64,000 bases of DNA, taken from NCBI RefSeq assembly GCF_023101145.1, contig NZ_CP073714.1:62001-126000 (forward strand), written 5' to 3'. Each line of letters opens with the position of its first letter. Within the stretch, counting starts at the first letter, position 1. The position numbers and the translations under genes were made by a program. This document shows positions 61,139 to 64,000 of the stretch, piece by piece. The notes under the pieces were generated by a model. That model was not told the origin of the DNA. It ran no database searches and was given only the letters and a program-made list of their open reading frames with translations. Source of the stretch: Paenibacillus pabuli. Lineage in GTDB: Bacteria; Bacillota; Bacilli; Paenibacillales; Paenibacillaceae.

Positions 61139-61432
61139 ATGGATTCATCCGTGCAGAGTAGAAGTGCTGGGAAACGTGAACCATGCAAGGGTTGTAATGA
61201 TCAGTATGACGTGAAGATTAGTGAAGCAAAAATGGCCCGACTCGTGGAGTTGGCCTCACGCTCACGTCCGGCCGTCGAGGATGCCCAATATGAGCGGCGT
61301 TTATCCATCTGCTCTGATTGTCCGGGTTTACAATACGGTACGACCTGCCGCTATTGTGGCTGTCTCGTTCAGGTGCGGGCCAAGCTGACAGAGTCGACCT
61401 GTCCGTTTCCATATGAGCCGCGATGGACCTGA
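61139..61432 (+). CDS. small cysteine-rich protein (DUF6171-like)
   Basis: The 97-residue protein has two cysteine groups: EPCKGC near the N-terminus (about 15-18) and CSDCPGLQYGTTCRYCGCLVQ around 58-75, the latter a likely zinc-binding ribbon. The pattern resembles the DUF6171 family. The ATG is three bases after the arabinofuranosidase stop, with a weak ribosome site, so it could be coupled to it. Its role is unknown. A terminator follows. Confidence 0.75.
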   Translation: MDSSVQSRSAGKREPCKGCNDQYDVKISEAKMARLVELASRSRPAVEDAQYERRLSICSDCPGLQYGTTCRYCGCLVQVRAKLTESTCPFPYEPRWT

Positions 61433-61461
61433 TCCAGAAGATATTTCTTTATTAATGAAGC

Positions 61462-61502
61462 AAAGCAGAGCTGCACTTTACAGGTGTGGCTCTGCTTTTT
61501 TT
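61462..61502 (+). terminator. terminator after small cysteine-rich gene
   Basis: AAAGCAGAGC and GCTCTGCTTT pair around a 19-base loop and end in seven T. Confidence 0.85.
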
Positions 61503-61697
61503 GGCGTTGATAGGTAAAAACTCTGAATTTGGATTTGAATTGAGCGGGTGAACTGGATATAGTTATACAGTAGAGTGTAGGATAGCGAGCTATCCGGAAA
61601 TATGAGCGCGTATAGCGGCACAACAATACAGGAAGGGCTGTTCTCACCGGCCGTGCCTGATTTTGCGTCGCCTCGAATATAATGGAGGTTAACATTC

Positions 61698-62120
61698 ATG
61701 TCGAACATGCGACCGGTACAGATCCGGCTGCACAGCCGTTATGAAGGTGAAGATGTACTGCAGGAAATGCAGGGTGAAGCCGTATTGAAAGGGTCTGTGC
61801 TCTATGTTCGTTATGAAGAGCCACAGGCTGGACCAGAGGGCGGTATTACCCGAACAACATTGAAGCTGGGCGGACAATCCATCAAGATTATACGTCACGG
61901 CGAGGTGGAATCGGAGCAAACGTTTGAATTAAACCGCAAGCTTCCTGGTTTTTACCGCTCGCCGTATATGTCGTTTGCCTTGTCCACGCATACACAGGAG
62001 CTGGAACTTTCCATTCAGGGATTGAGCGCACGCGCAGCGTGGAGCTACGACTTTTACCGCTTTGACGAAGAATCCGGACATTTCGCGATTAGTTTGCATA
62101 TACAGGAGGAACCAATTTAA
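61698..62120 (+). CDS. ywiB: DUF1934 (YwiB-family) protein
   Basis: The 140-residue protein is a small beta-barrel-type protein of the DUF1934/YwiB family, with [35 protein letters not shown] at the start and the repeated strand pattern to LHIQEE. Function is unknown. It directly precedes argS, as ywiB does in B. subtilis, and its stop TAA shares one base with the argS ATG. The ATG at 61698 follows ATGGAGG. A palindrome GGATAGC-GA-GCTATCC lies upstream at 61579-61594. Confidence 0.88.
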   Translation: MSNMRPVQIRLHSRYEGEDVLQEMQGEAVLKGSVLYVRYEEPQAGPEGGITRTTLKLGGQSIKIIRHGEVESEQTFELNRKLPGFYRSPYMSFALSTHTQELELSIQGLSARAAWSYDFYRFDEESGHFAISLHIQEEPI

Positions 62121-63799
62121 TGACACGTAATCCATTAGATACGATTAACGAACGGGTAAGTACAGCCATCGGCAATGCCATTGTGACTGCCGGCATTGTT
62201 GCGCGGGAGGATCTGCCAACCATCACCCTTGAAGTACCACGGGAGAAAACACACGGCGACCTGGCGACCAATGCGGCGATGCAACTGACCAAGATGGCCA
62301 AGCGTAATCCGCGTCAGATCGCAGAAGAGATTATTGCCAATCTCAATCTGACTGAAGCTGGAATCGAGAAAGCAGAGATTGCCGGACCAGGATTTATTAA
62401 CTTTAAGTTGGACAAGAGTTATCTGTATCCTGTGCTGGGGCTTGTACATGAGCAGGGTGAGAATTATGGAAGAATCAATGTCGGTGAAGGGCGCAAGGTT
62501 GAGATGGAGTTTGTCAGTGCCAACCCGACAGGCAGTCTGCATCTGGGACATGCGCGTGGAGCGGCTGTCGGTGATGCCCTTTGCAACATCCTCGATTACG
62601 CCGGATATGATGTTACGCGTGAGTACTATATTAATGACGCCGGTAACCAGGTATTTAACCTGGCTCGCTCCATTGAAGCTCGTTATTTGCAGGAACTGGG
62701 CCAAGAAGCAGAGATGCCGGAAGATGGCTATCATGGTGAAGATATCAAAGGGTTTGCCAAGGAGTTAGTGGCCGAGAAAGGCGATTCTTTGCTGTCCATG
62801 CATCCAGGTGACCGTGCAGCTTATTTCCGCGACTTTGGTTTGGAGAAAGAACTGGACAAGATCAAACGTGACTTGAATCGCTTCCGTGTCAATTTCGACA
62901 TCTGGTTCAGCGAAACTTCACTGTATGATAACGGAGAAGTGCTGCGTGTGCTTGACGAATTGCGTGATCGTAATGAAATCTATGAACAAGACGGAGCGAC
63001 CTGGTTGAAAACCATGCAGTATGGTGACGATAAAGAGCGTGTTCTGATCAAAAATGACGGTACGTACACGTACCTCACGCCTGACATTGCTTATCACCGT
63101 GATAAATATGCGCGTGGATACGACACGATGATTAACATTTGGGGAGCGGACCACCACGGTTACATTCCACGGATGAAAGCGGCCATGCAGGCACTGGGCA
63201 ACGATCCTGAGAAATTGGTCGTGCTGATTGCACAGATGGTGAGCTTGTTCCAGAACGGCGAAAAAGTGAAGATGTCCAAGCGTACAGGCAAGGCGGTAAC
63301 GATGGAAGATCTGATGGACGAAGTAGGCATTGATGCCATTCGTTACTTCTTTACCATGCGCAGCATGGACTCTCATCTGGACTTCGACATGGACCTCGCA
63401 ATTTCGACGTCCAATGAAAATCCTGTATTCTACGTACAATACGCTCACGCTCGTGTATGCAGCGTATACCGTCAGGCAGAGGAACAAGGCATTGAGCTGC
63501 TGCCATTGGCAGAGATTGACCTTTCAAAACTGACAACGGAACATGAATATGACCTTCTTCGCAAAATGGGTGAACTGCCTGAAGAAATCGCGACTGCTGC
63601 TACGGGATATGCGCCGCATCGTATTGTTCGTTATGTATATGAGCTGGCATCTCTGTTCCACAGTTACTATCGTGCAGAGCGCGTCATTACGGAAGACGCG
63701 GGACAAACCCAGGCGCGTCTGGCGCTGATCGGTGCTGTACGCACCGTCATCGCAACAGCGCTTCGTCTGGTGGGCGTATCCGCACCGGACAAAATGTAA
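62120..63799 (+). CDS. argS: arginyl-tRNA synthetase
   Basis: ArgS is a class I synthetase. The 559-residue protein has the N-terminal additional domain (about 1-90), the HIGH-type motif in [13 protein letters not shown] (about 134-146), KMSKRTG in [13 protein letters not shown] (about 386-392) and a C-terminal DALR anticodon-binding domain ending VSAPDKM. The ATG at 62120 overlaps the ywiB stop, and AGGAGG lies 62104-62109. The pairing ywiB-argS is conserved. A perfect terminator follows. Confidence 0.97.
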   Translation: MTRNPLDTINERVSTAIGNAIVTAGIVAREDLPTITLEVPREKTHGDLATNAAMQLTKMAKRNPRQIAEEIIANLNLTEAGIEKAEIAGPGFINFKLDKSYLYPVLGLVHEQGENYGRINVGEGRKVEMEFVSANPTGSLHLGHARGAAVGDALCNILDYAGYDVTREYYINDAGNQVFNLARSIEARYLQELGQEAEMPEDGYHGEDIKGFAKELVAEKGDSLLSMHPGDRAAYFRDFGLEKELDKIKRDLNRFRVNFDIWFSETSLYDNGEVLRVLDELRDRNEIYEQDGATWLKTMQYGDDKERVLIKNDGTYTYLTPDIAYHRDKYARGYDTMINIWGADHHGYIPRMKAAMQALGNDPEKLVVLIAQMVSLFQNGEKVKMSKRTGKAVTMEDLMDEVGIDAIRYFFTMRSMDSHLDFDMDLAISTSNENPVFYVQYAHARVCSVYRQAEEQGIELLPLAEIDLSKLTTEHEYDLLRKMGELPEEIATAATGYAPHRIVRYVYELASLFHSYYRAERVITEDAGQTQARLALIGAVRTVIATALRLVGVSAPDKM

Positions 63800-63838
63800 T
63801 TCAAGCCCTGGCGGTGTACTACCGCCCTGCGGCTTTGG

Positions 63839-63893
63839 CAAAAAGTCTCCATGCACCACGCCTGCAATGCAGCGTGGACATGGAGACTTTTTG
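63839..63893. terminator. perfect bidirectional terminator after argS
   Basis: CAAAAAGTCTCCATG (63839-63853) and CATGGAGACTTTTTG (63879-63893) pair completely, with an inner GC stem. The last 107 bases of the window after it are GC-rich and show no gene. Confidence 0.85.
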
Positions 63894-64000
63894 CTGTGCC
63901 CGCGCCGAGGTTCACACGGCCGCGAGGCACTCAAGGCGAGCGCGGCCTACCGCCATGTGCAACTACCGTGAAGCATCACATCGCGCGGCATTGCTGCGCC

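Overview
The window is a Gram-positive, low-to-mid GC, spore-forming Bacillales chromosome segment, most likely Paenibacillus. The evidence is the signature of the 16S rRNA gene at 24165-25719, a tilS-hpt-ftsH...lysS gene order that matches the classic Bacillus subtilis yac region, a small acid-soluble spore protein gene (sspP), a sporulation-type histidine kinase, and strong Gram-positive ribosome binding sites. No phage, insertion sequence or CRISPR array is visible. The segment is a near-origin housekeeping region with a few accessory islands.

Layout, left to right. (1) 83-20787: tRNA modification (tilS), purine salvage (hpt), FtsH protease, a de novo NAD block (nadA-nadB-nadC), pantothenate kinase (coaX), Hsp33 (hslO), a parvulin-type foldase, cysK, the complete p-aminobenzoate/folate operon (pabB-pabA-pabC-folP-folB-folK, then a small HTH gene), dusB, greA and lysS. 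(2) 20978-23706: a KtrB potassium channel subunit, then a TetR regulator divergent from a small membrane protein, with a striking symmetric operator between them. (3) 23871-29280: an rRNA operon with tandem promoters, 16S-23S-5S and no spacer tRNA. (4) 29597-35974: guaB, dacA, a decayed pdxS, an intact pdxT, a structured RNA-like element, serS and tRNA-Ser(UGA). (5) 36183-45119: a small spore-related cluster with sspP, a lipoprotein, a GNAT acetyltransferase, tadA, an orphan sporulation-type sensor kinase behind a group of DnaA boxes, an RluF-type pseudouridine synthase, motA-motB and a small unknown protein. (6) 45373-52144: pterin carbinolamine dehydratase, a ribokinase with a GC-rich second half, a membrane cytochrome c, a GNAT enzyme, an NlpC/P60 hydrolase under a cyclic-di-AMP riboswitch, a membrane protein and an M1 peptidase. 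(7) 52246-57103: ywhD, a class A penicillin-binding protein, speE and speB, the same neighbourhood as B. subtilis ywhD-pbpG-speE-speB. (8) 57263-57724: a candidate type I toxin-antitoxin pair. (9) 57842-63893: a small membrane protein, a secreted BNR-repeat protein, a GH51 arabinofuranosidase with a cre site, a cysteine-rich small protein, a DUF1934 (YwiB) protein and argS.

The main things to look at again are the pdxS remnant beside an intact pdxT, the candidate toxin/antisense RNA locus near 57.5 kb, the unassigned structured RNA between pdxT and serS, the DnaA-box group at 39.5 kb, the four-half-site operator at 23.1 kb, and the lysS-rrn-guaB junction, which brings together blocks that sit at two different rRNA operons in B. 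subtilis.

Coordinates of starts were chosen by Shine-Dalgarno position; many differ from the longest open frame. Functional names rest on family motifs read by eye. No database search was run.
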